Origin: Stenogyne calaminthoides
Lineage: Eukaryota > Streptophyta > Magnoliopsida > Lamiales > Lamiaceae
Reading direction: 5' to 3'
Assembly (NCBI GenBank): GCA_037126765.1
Contig: JBBCBC010000037.1
Coordinates: 9,429,263-9,493,262 of the forward strand
Length of the DNA: 64,000 bases
In this document: positions 36,034 through 48,800 of the stretch, piece after piece
How the letters are laid out: each line of letters opens with the position of its first letter
Numbering within the stretch: the stretch's first letter is position 1
Made by a program: the position numbers and the translations under genes
The notes under the pieces: generated by a model
Told to the model about the DNA's origin: nothing
The model's database searches: none
Seen by the model: only the letters and a program-made list of their open reading frames with translations

Positions 36034-36430
36034 ATCTGCTGTGTAATTGAAGGAAGGATCTGGTTCAGGATTCCGATGGCCGCGATCGAAGACGAACAAG
36101 TAGCGGCCGCCGGCAATACAAAAGACTTTGTTTTGTATAAAAAGTTTTGAGTGAGTGATTCTGATTGTGTATCGTTTTCTCCCCTATATCCTCGAAATCT
36201 AATTTAATCATCTTTTTAATTATTTTAGAAATATTAATAACTTGGCAGAGTTAATTAATAAACTTTTACTTGTACATGCTAATAATTAGTAGTACAATTT
36301 GTCTACAATTTCTTTTATTCCTTAATTTTTTTTTAAAGATATTCTTTAAAATGAGATATACCAAAAGAGGTCCTAAGTACATTTTTATAAAAAATAATAA
36401 TCGCTTTTAAGAATGTGTATAAATAATTTA
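35967..36430 (-). repeat. EMC2 promoter / exon-1 segment duplicated at 39907-40556
   Basis: From the EMC2 exon-1 GGAGGCGG word outward through the start codon, 5'UTR and promoter, this segment matches 39907-40556 in the same orientation. Coding identity is 63 of 67 bases. Shared upstream words include CTGATTGTGTATCGTTTTCT, ATCTTTTTAATTATTTTAGA, CATGCTAATAATTAG and AGATATTC-TTAAAA. Similarity weakens with insertions and deletions, and further scattered matches reach about 37010 (AATAATTCAAGTTCATA). Confidence 0.85.
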
Positions 36431-37990
36431 TTACATTTCTTTAAATAATTTATAAATTTAATATATTTGAAATATAAAGTTTTAAAATATAGATATACAT
36501 GTCTGAAAATATTATAATGTTGAATACATATTGTTTGAATTATACATATTGTTTTATACGATAAAGGGATTAATTTATGTATATGTGTAATGCATTATGA
36601 ATATTAACGAAAATTAAAACGCAAAGAGCTATCTAGTTATAAATAATTTTATGTCATTTTTCGATATAAATTTTGCAATTTTTTCATAAAATATATCATG
36701 ATTTATGAAAAGGTCTACAAATTTATAAAATTGATGCTTATGTGCACAAATTGCACCATGAACCCTAACCCCTATATACTCTAAACTATGAACCATAAAC
36801 CCTAAATCATTAACTTTAAATTGTGTGCACATAAGTATTTGTCAATTTATAAAAATAAAAAATTACTACTAATTTGTTATGATAAAAACTTGTATAAACC
36901 TGGGTCACAAGTTTAGTGAGTTAGAAAAATGTATTGAAATGGGTGAAATGAATTAAATAATTCAAGTTCATATAGCATATACTTGATTTGTGAGAGACCA
37001 AGTGTTAAAAAAATATCCAACCTCTCTATTGAAATGAGATACTCGAGATGGAATATGATTAAAAATTTCAAGTTTATTGTCGTAAAATAATATCATATAG
37101 AGTAAAATATTTTTTTCTTTCTATAAGCAATATGTGATGTTATTTTACAAGTGATAAGTTCAATATTTAAAAGCTTATTTAAAATTCTATGTCACACACG
37201 TGTTCTAATTACTAAATTAAACTTATGCACGATGACTTTAATTCGAATAAAAAAATGAAATGCTAGCTATCATTACTTAAAAGGAAAATAAATACTAAAT
37301 ACAAATTTCAAACTAAAGAAATATAGGATGATAAAATAAAAACTAGATATATACTTTATATTAATAAAAATACTAATTATTTTTTTCCCAAATTAATGAA
37401 TCGTTTTTATTTATAACGTATGAATATGATCAATTTTTTTATGACTTTAATTTATAAATAATTTTATTGTCGACCTTTAATTGAGTCAAAAGAATTTAAA
37501 ATAATTTTTTTAATATAGGATAAACGTAAAACTGTGTTTTAAATTGAGATACTTGAAAATGAGTATTCAGTTGTTTAAGTTTAAACCAGAATACATATAT
37601 CAAGAAAAATTGTTTGATGCAGTTTCCAATGGTTTCGATCGGATTTTTCAACAATTTCAATTATGAATGTCAAAAAATAATACGGTAATATATAAGTAAA
37701 TCATGCGAAACATTATGCTTTACTCTGCTGAAACCTTTTTAACCTGAGATTTAAGATCCACGAAAGTTCATTTTTTATGCAACAATGTAATCGAAACACC
37801 TTAGCATTACAAAAACTATAAGGTCCCTAAAATTATAAGAGACGAAAAATAGACCTTCAAAAGTAAAACTACCAACAGTATCAGACATTGCATAAAATTT
37901 CAGATTGTCTGGGATGAAACAAGTGGAAAACAGAAAAGCACCATTCAACAAGAAATACTTTTGATAATAAGGTCCCTAAAATTACTAGAT
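36131..37990. other. EMC2 upstream region and intergenic DNA
   Basis: The first about 300 bp are the shared promoter segment described separately. The rest is strongly AT-rich. Short CCCTAA-like words at 36763-36810 are interspersed and too few to be a telomeric tract. No gene was seen. Confidence 0.55.
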
Positions 37991-38027
37991 ATGATATCTC
38001 AAAATGTCAAGGCAGCAAAAAGTAAGT

Positions 38028-38324
38028 TCAGGAAGAGGATGGTGGGCGTTTATGGCATTTGAAAATCACCTTAAGACTTGGGGAAGGTCTCAACAGTTTC
38101 TCCGCAACTTCACGCAGATGGTCGTCAATGTCATTGACTCGGATCACCAACTTTTGTAGCATGGTAGCCCGTTTTAACAAAAACTTGAAAAACCAGATAC
38201 TTGAGCTATCAAAGAGGTTGGATGAAGCTGTCTCAACTGTCTCCAATTGAAGCAGACATGACTTGAACATATTTGCTTCAAATTTAACTGCTTTGAACTT
38301 TAGAAAATGTAGATATCCAATTAT
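38028..38324 (-). pseudogene. Former C-terminal part of the F-box protein, beyond an early stop
   Basis: This segment continues the F-box gene frame directly after the TAA at 38325-38327 and is open for 98 codons to a TGA at 38028-38030. It contains the usual C-terminal FBD-like words (LLQLETVETASS, FFKFLLKRATMLQKLVIRV, LLRPSPSLKVIF). One substitution (TTA or similar to TAA) would explain the loss. I see no intron that would skip the stop with compatible phases. Confidence 0.65.
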
Positions 38325-39973
38325 TTACATCTTCAAATTAGGAAAAATCCCAAGAAGATCCATCATGTCGCCGAACCCAATGGTACAATCATCAAGTTTC
38401 AAGTACTTGACATTCTGTAATGGTGAGAGTAAATATTTCTTTTGCGAATCACCAAGCACCTGATGTGAAAATTAAGAGAGATTGTGTTAATAAAAAAACT
38501 GGGAAAATAAAAGGGAATAACATTAGCTCTAGAATTATCATTAGTACACATGTCTACTAGCTATTGGATTCAAGCTTCAAAATAAGCTACTGGTTAAATT
38601 CATATCAAGTAAAATTTCAATCAATTCTAGTATATTACTAGAAATTCATTCATCATACGAATACATATGTAGATAATGAGAAGAAACCAAACCTTGACAC
38701 ACCAAGATGACAATGTGACTTTTTCAACATGTTGGATCATAGATAAAATCTGTAACAACATGTCTTCAAGCACTTTATTCCCCTTGCCCTGCCACGTACC
38801 AAAACAAGTGGAATCATAAAACTTGATAGCTGCATCAGTTAAAGACGAGACATCCGTAAGCAAACACTTCGAATACAAAGCTCCTGAAACTTCCAATGTT
38901 TGAAGATTTGGACAGCGGATTCTCAGCACTGTATTGGTCGATGGATGATCGTCGTGACTATATAAACTCTTCTCAATCTTCAGTTCTTTTAAACTTGTAG
39001 ACAGGATATCCAAGCTCTCTTCGTTTTCCAAAAGCCGCAACTCAAACACTTTCAAGAGAGGACTACCCGTCATAATCAAGTCTATCGAGCTTGCACTGAA
39101 GCAATAGCCATCGATGCTTAAACTCTCGAGTTGATTCCACGAAACAGATCCATGATTCCCAAGATTACAACCCACAAGTCGTAATTTTCTTATCGACGAA
39201 CACGAATACAAGCACTGTGGAACACAACATGCATCTTCCTCGTAATTCACTTGATCCATTTCTGTATCAAACCAGTAGATTTCACCCGTATCATAACTTA
39301 AATCTATATTTAACTCTTCCACTTCATATTTCACAGCAAATTGCACCCACAAATCCATATCACGAGCTGATGATACATAAAAGTGATGCTTAATAACAAT
39401 TTCAAATTTGAAAATCTTTTTCCCTTTCCACAACATCAGAACTCGGTTCACAAAGTTTGTATCCCTATCACCACGGCTCATATCTACATAGAAATTGAGG
39501 CAGGGGATGGTGGTCCATAGGTTCTTCCAACTTTTGGAGACAAGGGTTGTTGAAACAACATCTCTCATAGGCAAAAATGAGAGAATTAACGCCTGTGGTA
39601 ACTCACTGATTCGATCCACAAGTTCACTGCTTAATGATTCTTCCATCTCGTAATCATCCACGGTTTCAACAATCGACTCAAAACTAAAAATACCTGATAA
39701 ATAAATTCAAGCATTTACAATAAAACCCACAACCAAGATAATAAATAAACTATGGGGCCTGGGACGAATTGTCCACAAATATGAAACAAAAAATTTCTGA
39801 AAATTATGCCAAAAAACCAGATATCACTAACAGCGACATCGAAGAGAATGCTAAACCTAAAAATGTAAAAAGTCTTGGGAATCGTCTGATTACCGGTTAA
39901 ACTCACCGCCTCCGGCATTCTCGACTTGGTTTTCCAATGTACTGTGTAGTTCTTCGTCAGTTTTGGTCACCAT
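38325..39973 (-). CDS. F-box/LRR (FBD-type) protein with EMC2-derived 5' exon (predicted chimera)
   Basis: The core is a plant F-box protein of the F-box/LRR/FBD class, expected to act as substrate receptor in an SCF ubiquitin ligase. The F-box reads ISELPQALILSFLPMRDVV and STTLVSKSWKNLWTTIPCL. It is followed by leucine-rich segments (SIRKLRLVGCNLG, QLESLSIDGYCFS, LKELKIEKSL, CPNLQTLEVSGAL). Proposed exons: 39973-39907, 39693-38693, 38459-38325. The first exon is the duplicated start of EMC2 (MVTKTDEELHSTLENQVENA), ending at a GTGAGT donor. The acceptor at 39694-39696 (CAG) restores the frame exactly, giving 400 residues. The F-box part could also start alone at the ATG at 39646. The last exon has an in-frame TAA at 38325-38327, yet the same frame stays open to 38028 with family-like sequence (SLKVIFKCHKRPPSS), so the product seems about 98 residues short. 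Sure of the F-box identity, less of the 5' exon. Confidence 0.75.
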
Positions 39974-40556
39974 ATCTGCTGTGTAATTGAAGGAACTGGT
40001 TCTGGATTCCGAAGGCCACGATCGAAGACAAAGCGGCCGTTGGCAATTTGTATAAAAAGTTTCGAGTAATCGATTCTGATTGTGTATCGTTTTCTCCCCG
40101 ATTTCCTCGAAATTTATTTCAAATTTCAATCATCTTTTTAATTATTTTAGAAATATTAATAACTTGGGAGAGCTAATTAATAAAGATATTCCTTATTCAT
40201 GCTAATAATTAGGAGCACAATTTATCTACTTTTTTACAAAAACTTTTGTATAGATATGATACGTGCTATAGATTTTATTTTTAATTTATGGACATTTGAA
40301 TCTATTCAGGGTATAACACGAGTCAAGTTTAGAGAATTAGAAAAATGTATTGAAAATAAATGAAATTGATCAAATAATTCAAGTTCATAGCATAGACCTG
40401 GTTCATGGGAAATCAACTCCTACACTTTTTATTCCCTATTCAGTTTTTTTTTATTAAGATATTCCTTAAAATTAGATATACCTAGGACCTATGTGTATAC
40501 ATTTTTTTTATTAAAAGAAAATTTGCTTTTAAAAATGCGTATAAATAAAATTTGAG
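39907..40556 (-). repeat. Duplicate of the EMC2 promoter and exon-1 start
   Basis: This is the counterpart of 35967-36430. The coding part (39907-39973) differs from EMC2 at four positions, all of which change the amino acid (Q to E, L to H, N to S, G to A). The copy ends inside EMC2 exon 1 at GGAGGCGG, after which unrelated sequence supplies TGAGTTT. Together these make the strong donor G/GTGAGT. Confidence 0.85.
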
Positions 40557-40966
40557 GCACGCTTGCATGAGATAGTCTCACGGTGAAATAAGACATAAAT
40601 TTTTCATTGACGCTTTAATATTTTCAGAGGGGTTGGTGTAATTTGTAATAAGTTGTATCCATCTCATATGAGTTTTTGTCATAAAATTTAGACAAAAATT
40701 CATATGAGACGGTCTTATGCATTACACGGAGTACAGTCTAGCATAAATCACGTCCACCCCTCCTAAAGATGCAATTTGTTATATTAAAAAATATAATTTA
40801 TTTATACTGAATCGTGCAATTATTAATATAAAAAATAAGTTTCATGATTCAGTGCAAATAAATTGCATTTTCTTTATAACAAGCTGCATGTATCTAGAGT
40901 ATGTTATGAGTGCACAGTGCACTTTGATGCACATGAAACTCAGTCTTATTCGAATGTAGCATTGAG

Positions 40967-41311
40967 CACTGTTTTCATAACCGGGTTGAACCGGGAACCG
41001 GCCATGGAACCGGTCTGAATACCCTCAAAGAACCGTTTTTTCGGTTGAACCGGAAAAATCGGCCAAAACCGAAAAAAATCTTATTTTAAATTGTATTGTG
41101 TTGTCTATAATTCTATTGTGTTTATTTCAAAATGAAACTTATAATATATCATTTTAAATTTTTTAAATGCATATTTATTTTATTTTTAATGTAATATAGA
41201 GAATATTTTAAAAATATTGATAAGAATCATTTTAACGGTTGGACCGCCGATCCGACCGGTCCAACCGGTGCCCAATCCGATTTGATCGCCGGTTCGATTA
41301 TGAAAACATTG
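40967..41311. mobile_element. hAT-type MITE with 8-bp TSD
   Basis: The ends are inverted repeats: left CACTGTTTTCATAACCGGGT, right reverse complemented CAATGTTTTCATAATCGAAC. Many CCGG-rich words lie just inside (AACCGGGAACCGG and CCGACCGGTCCAACCGG). The flanking 8-bp words GCATTGAG (40959-40966) and GCATTGAA (41312-41319) match at seven of eight positions, the TSD length expected for hAT elements. The 345-bp body has no coding capacity. Confidence 0.75.
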
Positions 41312-41587
41312 GCATTGAAATACTAATATCTTTTATTTAATTAGAACGATTTGGGAATGAGGTATACGAATTAAAGTTACTAGTATTGCTGACGCACGGT
41401 CATTGTTGTCATCAAATATTTTATATATTAAAATAATTATTTTTTATTAATATAAAATTTTGTATTGGCATCTTGTTATATTATTTATTTTTAAAATTAT
41501 ATTTAATTTTATTTATAACAATATTGATTTGTTAAAGAAAATTATTTGCAGAGAAGAATTAATATTCTTCACTTTATAGTATTTTTT

Positions 41588-42610
41588 GGGTTAATTGCAA
41601 AAGATATCACCACCTTTAAAGTTTTTATCAATTACAATATTTTTTTTTACAATTCGAGACACCACGTTTTTATGTTATTAGAAGTATCTGTTAATTTTTT
41701 GGCAGTAATTAAGTGAGATGGCCTCAAAGTTGACATAAATATCCACATAGGATTCATGACTGGTGAATAAAATATTTTTTTATGAAAAATAATATCTAAA
41801 ATATATTTTTAAATATTTAAAAATTTGGAGCTGTGATTTGATGAGCGATGTAGCGTTCTTCTTTTGAAAAATAATAAGAGCATAGTTTTTGTCGGGATGA
41901 GTTTTGGGGGTTATATTCCTAAATTATAAAATTAATTTTTAGACATTACTTTTCTTTAAAAAAATCAAATAAAAAAATATATTTTATTCATCAATTGTGA
42001 TATCCTACACAGACATCTATGTAGTAGCTCCAACAGCCACATTATTCAATTGTTGCCAGAAAATAGGCAAATGCTTCAAATTGTAAAATTTTAAAAGGTC
42101 ATGCCTTGAAGTGCAAAAAAAAAAAAAAAAAAAAAAAAGATGTCAAGACTGATGTATAAAATGATTTTTTGAAAGTTAAAAATATCTTTCTAAGAAAAAC
42201 AATATCTAAAAAATATTTTTATATTTAAAAATTTAGAGCCGCGATTTGGTAAGTGATTAGCATACTACTATTATGTTTTTTTGGAGAAATAATAAGAGCA
42301 TATTTTTTTATCAGGATGGGTGGGAGTTCCATTCCTAAATTTTAAAAATATTTTTTCGATATTATTTTTCTTTAAAAAAATTAAATTAAAAAATAAAAAA
42401 AATATATACTTTATTCACCAGTTGTGACATCCACATGAACATCTATGTAGTAGCTCCAGCAGCCACCATTTTCAATTGTTGCCAGAAAATGGGCAAATGC
42501 TTCAAATTTTAAAATTTTAAATGTGATATCTTGAAGTGAAAAGAAAAAAAATGGATATGTTGTAATTGGTAAAAATCCTAATAATGGTGATTTTTTTTTT
42601 GCAATTAATA
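41588..42610. mobile_element. TIR element, non-autonomous, with internal duplication
   Basis: The left end GTTAATTGCAAAAGATATCA and the reverse-complemented right end TTAATTGCAAAAAAAAAATC continue in parallel for about 50 bp (ATCACCA, TTTTTA-CAATTACAA). Inside, a block of about 350 bp occurs twice in direct orientation (about 41785-42110 and 42185-42535), sharing AGAAAAT-GGCAAATGCTTCAAA. No transposase was seen and the TSD is unclear. It may be a MULE-type element. Confidence 0.55.
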
Positions 42611-43049
42611 TTATTTTTATTACATATGTTGTATTGGTGTTATAATGTATCTATAACAAAGTTCAAATATTGATGTAATATTTATATTCATGAGTAAAAT
42701 ATCGATTAATTTTTAAAACATATAATTTTGATATATATTTTACTAAATTAAATTTATGAAATTTATAACAAATAGCTTATATTGGTATCTTGCTATAATA
42801 TAAAAATTCATAAAAATATATATTTACGTATATAAAATATCTAATATTTCCGTGTTAAACATTAATTTGACAACCAGTAGGCTCATCATAAAGTGTTAGA
42901 GAAAATATAATAATTCGTTTATATATAATATTTTAAATAATTGATACTGTAATAATCCTATATGATAAGGACTTTAACAAAAATAAAACATCATGAGAAA
43001 GTCGTGGCATTTGAATATTTAAAAGCTTCATAAAAAACTACATTTTTCG

Positions 43050-44650
43050 TGATACTACAATTATGATTATCATCATCGCATAATAGGATCTTCAAATCCT
43101 AGAGGTTTGTTATCTGGGAAAGAACTGCATACAATTGTCCATGACTAAAAATGGACTTCTGCGAAAATTCCCCTACATTAGAAAATAATTGTCCTTGACT
43201 TTTATTTATAGAAATAAAATATGAAACAATCAACAAAAATTGTCTTAATTGAAATTTAAATGACAATCCGTGACCAGAAGGAGTCAATGTAAGCCTAGGT
43301 ATCAAAGCTAACTATTCGACATTACTTCGCGATAGAACTTGAACTTCAAGAATATTATCACTCATCTTCGTAATAACCAACCTACATATTAAAAAATAAC
43401 ATTTCATTACAAATTTAATTAATTAATAAATACTCAACCTTTAAAATATGAAGAAAAAAATTTAGAAAAGATAATATTAAAAGACTAAACCTAGTTTCAT
43501 TGCACAAACCCTTGAATGATCAATGTTTCTTAATAACATTATCAATGTTCCAATTTTGAGATTCAGTTCATGATTAAGAACACCCGAACACTTTATATTA
43601 TTCAAGAATTCAGGAGTACGCACATTAGAAAGATTATCAACATTTAAACTCACACAGTAAGGGACTATCAGAGCTCAAATAAGTACGTGATTCATTTTCG
43701 TTTAACCAAATCATGTTATCGTTTATCTACCTAACAACATCCACAATAGGAGCATAATTGATCTATTCTGCAAATAATCATGATCGTTCACCATGTTCTT
43801 AAAATCAGGATAAATACTATCAACAATATGACAGATCAATTATCATCACTTATCAAAAAGTGTCATCCTGAATTTGTACATCAAAACCATTACTCAGTTT
43901 GTAATCATATATTTCCATCTTCAATAGGTGTTATCCAATCAGAAAAAAACATTCAATTTGTTTAAACAATCAGCCGATTACAAATTCTGTAACCACATGT
44001 TCCTTGTAAGTTTCAGTAGGGTGCAATCTATCCACAAAAGAGATTAACTTATTATAGTTTGAACATATCGTGTCTTGTTCCTTTTTGAATAACTGAAATA
44101 TATGTCATAAATCGCCTCCAAACATAACATTCTTATCACGAAAATACAATTCAGAAGATAACAGATCGACCGGCTGCATAATAAAGTAGTATCAAGTGCT
44201 TCTATACAATATTTATTTACCATCGGAGCTTCATCTTATATATTGAGATCGATCTTAATCAAAAGCTCGGCAAAGTGACCACCCTAATTAAAACTTGCAA
44301 GTAGATTCTTCAGTATCATTAATTGGAATGACAAACATATATTGAGCAGAGAAGTAAAGATATACCACTGGATGCTACAATCTTACTAATAGATCATAAA
44401 CCTGCAGAGAACTTCTTCAATATAAATATTTTTTTCTAATTTCACTGTATTCATACCTAAAAAATACCCCAACTCTACCATAATGAATGAACTTGTGTAT
44501 TGATTCATAAACACTGCGTTGTTCATCACTAAGTCTACTCAGTAAATACTCATACTCAATCTTCAATTCTAATATGTTGTACGCAAATTCCATCATTAAG
44601 AATCTATTCCGAGATGAAAAATTATGATCGCGATTGACATATCCTTAAAG
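43050..44650 (-). pseudogene. Helitron helicase (PIF1-like) relic
   Basis: Read on the minus strand, degenerate frames follow the order of the plant Helitron Rep/helicase C-terminal half. Near 44580-44500 are words like SDEQRSVYESI. Around 44390-44330 is a much-altered helicase motif region. Around 43600-43500 are LNHELNLKIGTL, IMLLRNIDHS and RVCAMKLGL. At about 43300-43120 are IPRLTLTPSG, INKSQGQ and FSHGQLYA. Many stops and frameshifts separate them, so the gene is long dead. The TC...CTRR ends and 3' hairpin of the parent Helitron were not located. Confidence 0.75.
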
Positions 44651-44901
44651 TCCTGCAGATACTTGCCAAGAGTCCGCAACATATTATTAATTTCTATAAG
44701 ACAATCATTTTTAATTATTTATAGTTCATCCTTAATTATACATAAATTCAAGATTAAATGGATATTAATTAATCTATATTCATAATTAAATTATGTGTTA
44801 AATCATGAATATGATCTAATTATATTATGAATAATAGAATATGACATATATTATTGGTAAGATAAAATTATATTACTGTTTAAATAAAAAAAAATTGTTT
44901 A

Positions 44902-45083
44902 CTACCTCTGTCTCGCGATTTTGTTCATACTTTCCTTTTCGGTACGTCCCAACATTATGTTCACCCATACACACAATTCAACTCATATATTTACTTTATA
45001 CATAAAGTTTTACAAAATTACCCCTCAAAAACCCAAACCATTATTCCATCACGTCACATGTGAACAAATTGGGACCGAAGGAG
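44902..45083. mobile_element. Stowaway-like MITE
   Basis: The left end CTACCTCTGTCTCGCG and reverse-complemented right end CTCCTTCGGTCCCAA are flanked by TA (44900-44901 and 45084-45085). The body is about 182 bp, with no coding content. Confidence 0.65.
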
Positions 45084-45460
45084 TATTTTTTTTATAGATA
45101 TATGTCATTTCTAAAATGTATTATGAATACATTTTAAATTGAAATAAATATAATTGAAACTTGTGTAATGAGAATATTAACTTGATCTACAACATTTTTA
45201 GATGATCCACTGATTTATTGTCAGTTAAATTTCTTGACTAAAATGTAAAGTTATATAACGTTTAATTTAATTGAATCAATAATCATTTTAAAAATCTACT
45301 AATTTTAAAAATCTATAAATCTCATACACTATATAAATTTTATATTTGCATAACATCAATTAGCGGTTTACTTTAATGGATGGTTATTTTTGATCTCATA
45401 CTTTAGCAGATTGATTAATAACCTTAATTGTATAAATCTATTAAAATATCACATATCACG

Positions 45461-45509
<49 letters not shown>

Positions 45510-45818
45510 TTAGAATAATATTATTCATCATTTAATAATGTTGATAATTTATATAAAATAATGTTGATCAACATAATAATTTAAAATTAATATATTTTTG
45601 TGATATGAACATCCTATGGTATTTCGTCACAATATTATATTGAATTATACATAATATATTATTTTAATAATTACATAACTATGTATACTAAATAGATCGT
45701 ATTAGTTAGTAAATTAAATAAATTATGATTAATAGAAAAAATACATAACAATATTAAAAACCTCTCTCCCATAGTTTAACATGTATGTGGTGCAAAAAAA
45801 ATTCATTAAGCATATACT

Positions 45819-45871
<53 letters not shown>

Positions 45872-48800
45872 AAGAGTATTAATCAACTTTAAGAATTAAG
45901 AGTTATAAGAGACTATTTCATATATAAGACAAATCTATTTTCCTATATTATATTATCCATGAACTTATGGAACCCAGTCCAATCATATTTTAAAGGTTAA
46001 TATATATGATTCAAATGTTAAAGTGGAACTCTATCTCAAGTATAAAACTGTGCCAAAAAAGACTTCCTCATTACCTTTTGTATATTTTCTTGAAATCCAC
46101 CTAGCTTACCTGCTTTACTAAGGAACAATTTTAAAAAAAATTATCTAATTTTTTTTATATAGAAAAAATAACAAATTGAGTCCCAACATTTTAGTGTAAT
46201 TGTCTCGATCAAGACACTTCACAATCAAAAAAATAAAGTCACGTATTCATCTCATATACAAAACTATAAAGAACATAAAATAAACAGAGCAAACTCTTCC
46301 AAATTTGAGAATCCATAAAGAGTTGAATACAAAATGAGATGAAATAGATGGCTTCAATTATATTACGTGTGCATATTCTTGTCCTCACAGTCAATGCATG
46401 CCAAATATTTAATGTGCATATCACAAATAAAATATATGTACATGTAATCTTATTGCCTACTCTACTTGCCTATAGAACCTACATAATTAATAAGTTAACT
46501 CTGCAGGCACAAATTCAATGCGAAATGCTAGTTAAAAAGAATTGGCAGATTAAAAGTGAAAATTTTATGCTAAAGTTAATATTCTAAACCACTTTAATCG
46601 ACCATAGCTAAATCTCACAAAGAGAGTTAATAAATTAGTACAAATTCAATGGATCAATGGGACATCACAAACATATTATCACAAAACTATTGAAACGAAA
46701 ATGAAAAATAAATTAGTACAAATTGTAAATTGAATTTAGCACCAATCTAAGAAAATCATGGAAAATTTTTGCACTACATTCAAGGCATGATTTAAAGGAG
46801 ATCGTGAAATGAAATATACAGTCTTATTTTTTTAAAAACTTACATTCAAGGCAAAAAAAAAAAGAATCGATAGTAAGAAGGTTCACTCATCTTGTAGCAC
46901 ATAAGTTTGGAAGAAAGAAATAAGAGACTGCAATCTTAAAAAATATTCACATGCTAAATTACATAACTGAAATTCTTTATAGCAAATCAATTCAATATTT
47001 TAAAAAATTCAACATATCACAAAGTGGAATATTGATGAAAAACCCGCCATAGGTAAACACATTACAAATTACACTGATTAAACTTCAAAATAAATTTAAA
47101 ACCTCGAGAATTCCCGAGAATCATATGAATTAAAATATTTTTTACCTGTTGTTAACTTGCAACATTGACCTGCAAAATAAATTGAACTAATATAAATATT
47201 GGTAGGTGAAAGAAGAAGAGTTTTTGGCGAAGAGAGAAACGCTAGAGTTAGAAAAGAAAAAAATTATGAGCCATAGCCTAAAACAAAGGTAGAGAGAAAA
47301 CATTTTAGGGGAAAATAAAATGGTAAAATGAATGTTAATAATTTTGAAGTCATAGCCTTACAATCAAACATTTTTTTTTAAATTAGAAAAAGAAAATCAG
47401 ATTGAGCGCGGATATCACATTTTAGGATGAATGCAACAAAAATGGATATAAATGCATAACAAAGTTGATATTAGGAGGAAAAAAATCATCTATTTAGTAC
47501 ATTCATCTAACCTTCAAAACAAAATAAAATATACACAATTAATAAATAGAAAAGAAGACAATTGAAATCATTCACAAAGAAGAACATGAGAAATGTGAAA
47601 TTGTAATTTATAATGGATCTGCAATTGAAAAGAGCTTATGGATAATCCAATTTATTAATTTGATCACATCCACAAATTATTCGTTCCATTTTTTCCATAA
47701 TTTAATGTTTATCAGGTTATAAATGAAATATTTTTCATTTCACTATTATTTTCATAAAAAAATAAAATAAATGAACCCCTCAACATTGTACAAAAAACAG
47801 GAAAGTTACCAATGGTGATATTTTATTTGTAAAATCAAGGATCCTTGAACTAATTATTTCGTTAATAAGGACAACTTCACCAGCAATGTTGTCATTTTTC
47901 TAAAAAATGTTCACACGCTGATTCTTCAAGCTCACTGTGAGGATTTTCTATTTTGATTCTAAATTTTCTTAAATAGGTGATTGCATTTGACACTCAATTT
48001 GAGAAAACTAAAGCCACATCCTAATAGGACACCATCTAAAGATAGAATTATTCAGAATATCTTTTTCATAAAATTCAAGAAAATATAATGTGGCATCATA
48101 CATCTTGAATTTGAAGATGTTCGAGATCTTGATTCCCTTGTGTAATTATTTCCTTTGTAGCCACATGAAATAGAATTTAATACTATCAAACAATACCAAT
48201 TTTAGAAAGACACAATTAATTATGAACATTAAAATTTATTCATCGACTAATTTCCACTTTAATTAGAGAGTTTAGAAAATACTGAGAAAATTTTATTACA
48301 AAAAAGAGGACATCATCTTCAGAGATTTGAAATATAAAAAAGTCTTGTAAATCAAAACCATTTAGTGGTTATTGTGATAATTGGAAAATTTTATTGTAAA
48401 ACTTACTAATTACCAAGTTATGAAAGAGAATAGGTATATAGAAAAAATTGCATATGCTGATAAGCTTAACTGTACAAAAAAGAGCGTCAATTTTGAAAAA
48501 CCGAAATGATACTTCAATATACTTTCAAATTAAAAATTAGTAAATGGTTGGGTTCTCTTGCGGATTCACCAATCAACATCCATTTCGGATATCATATCGT
48601 GCAGTTGCCTCTTTTTTTTATGGGCACAACCAACCAAATGCCACTTAAATATTTTCTTAGTATCTAAAGGACCAAAATCTCCCTATCCATGCGGAAATAA
48701 ACCACAAAATTGAAAACACATGCATGAGTACACAAATAGACACATGCATGAGTACAAAAATTGAAAACACACATAGACACATGCATGAGTACAAAAATTA

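Noticed and set aside
36763..36810. Telomere-like CCCTAA words
   Set aside because: Only a few interspersed copies with other bases between them; not a telomeric array.
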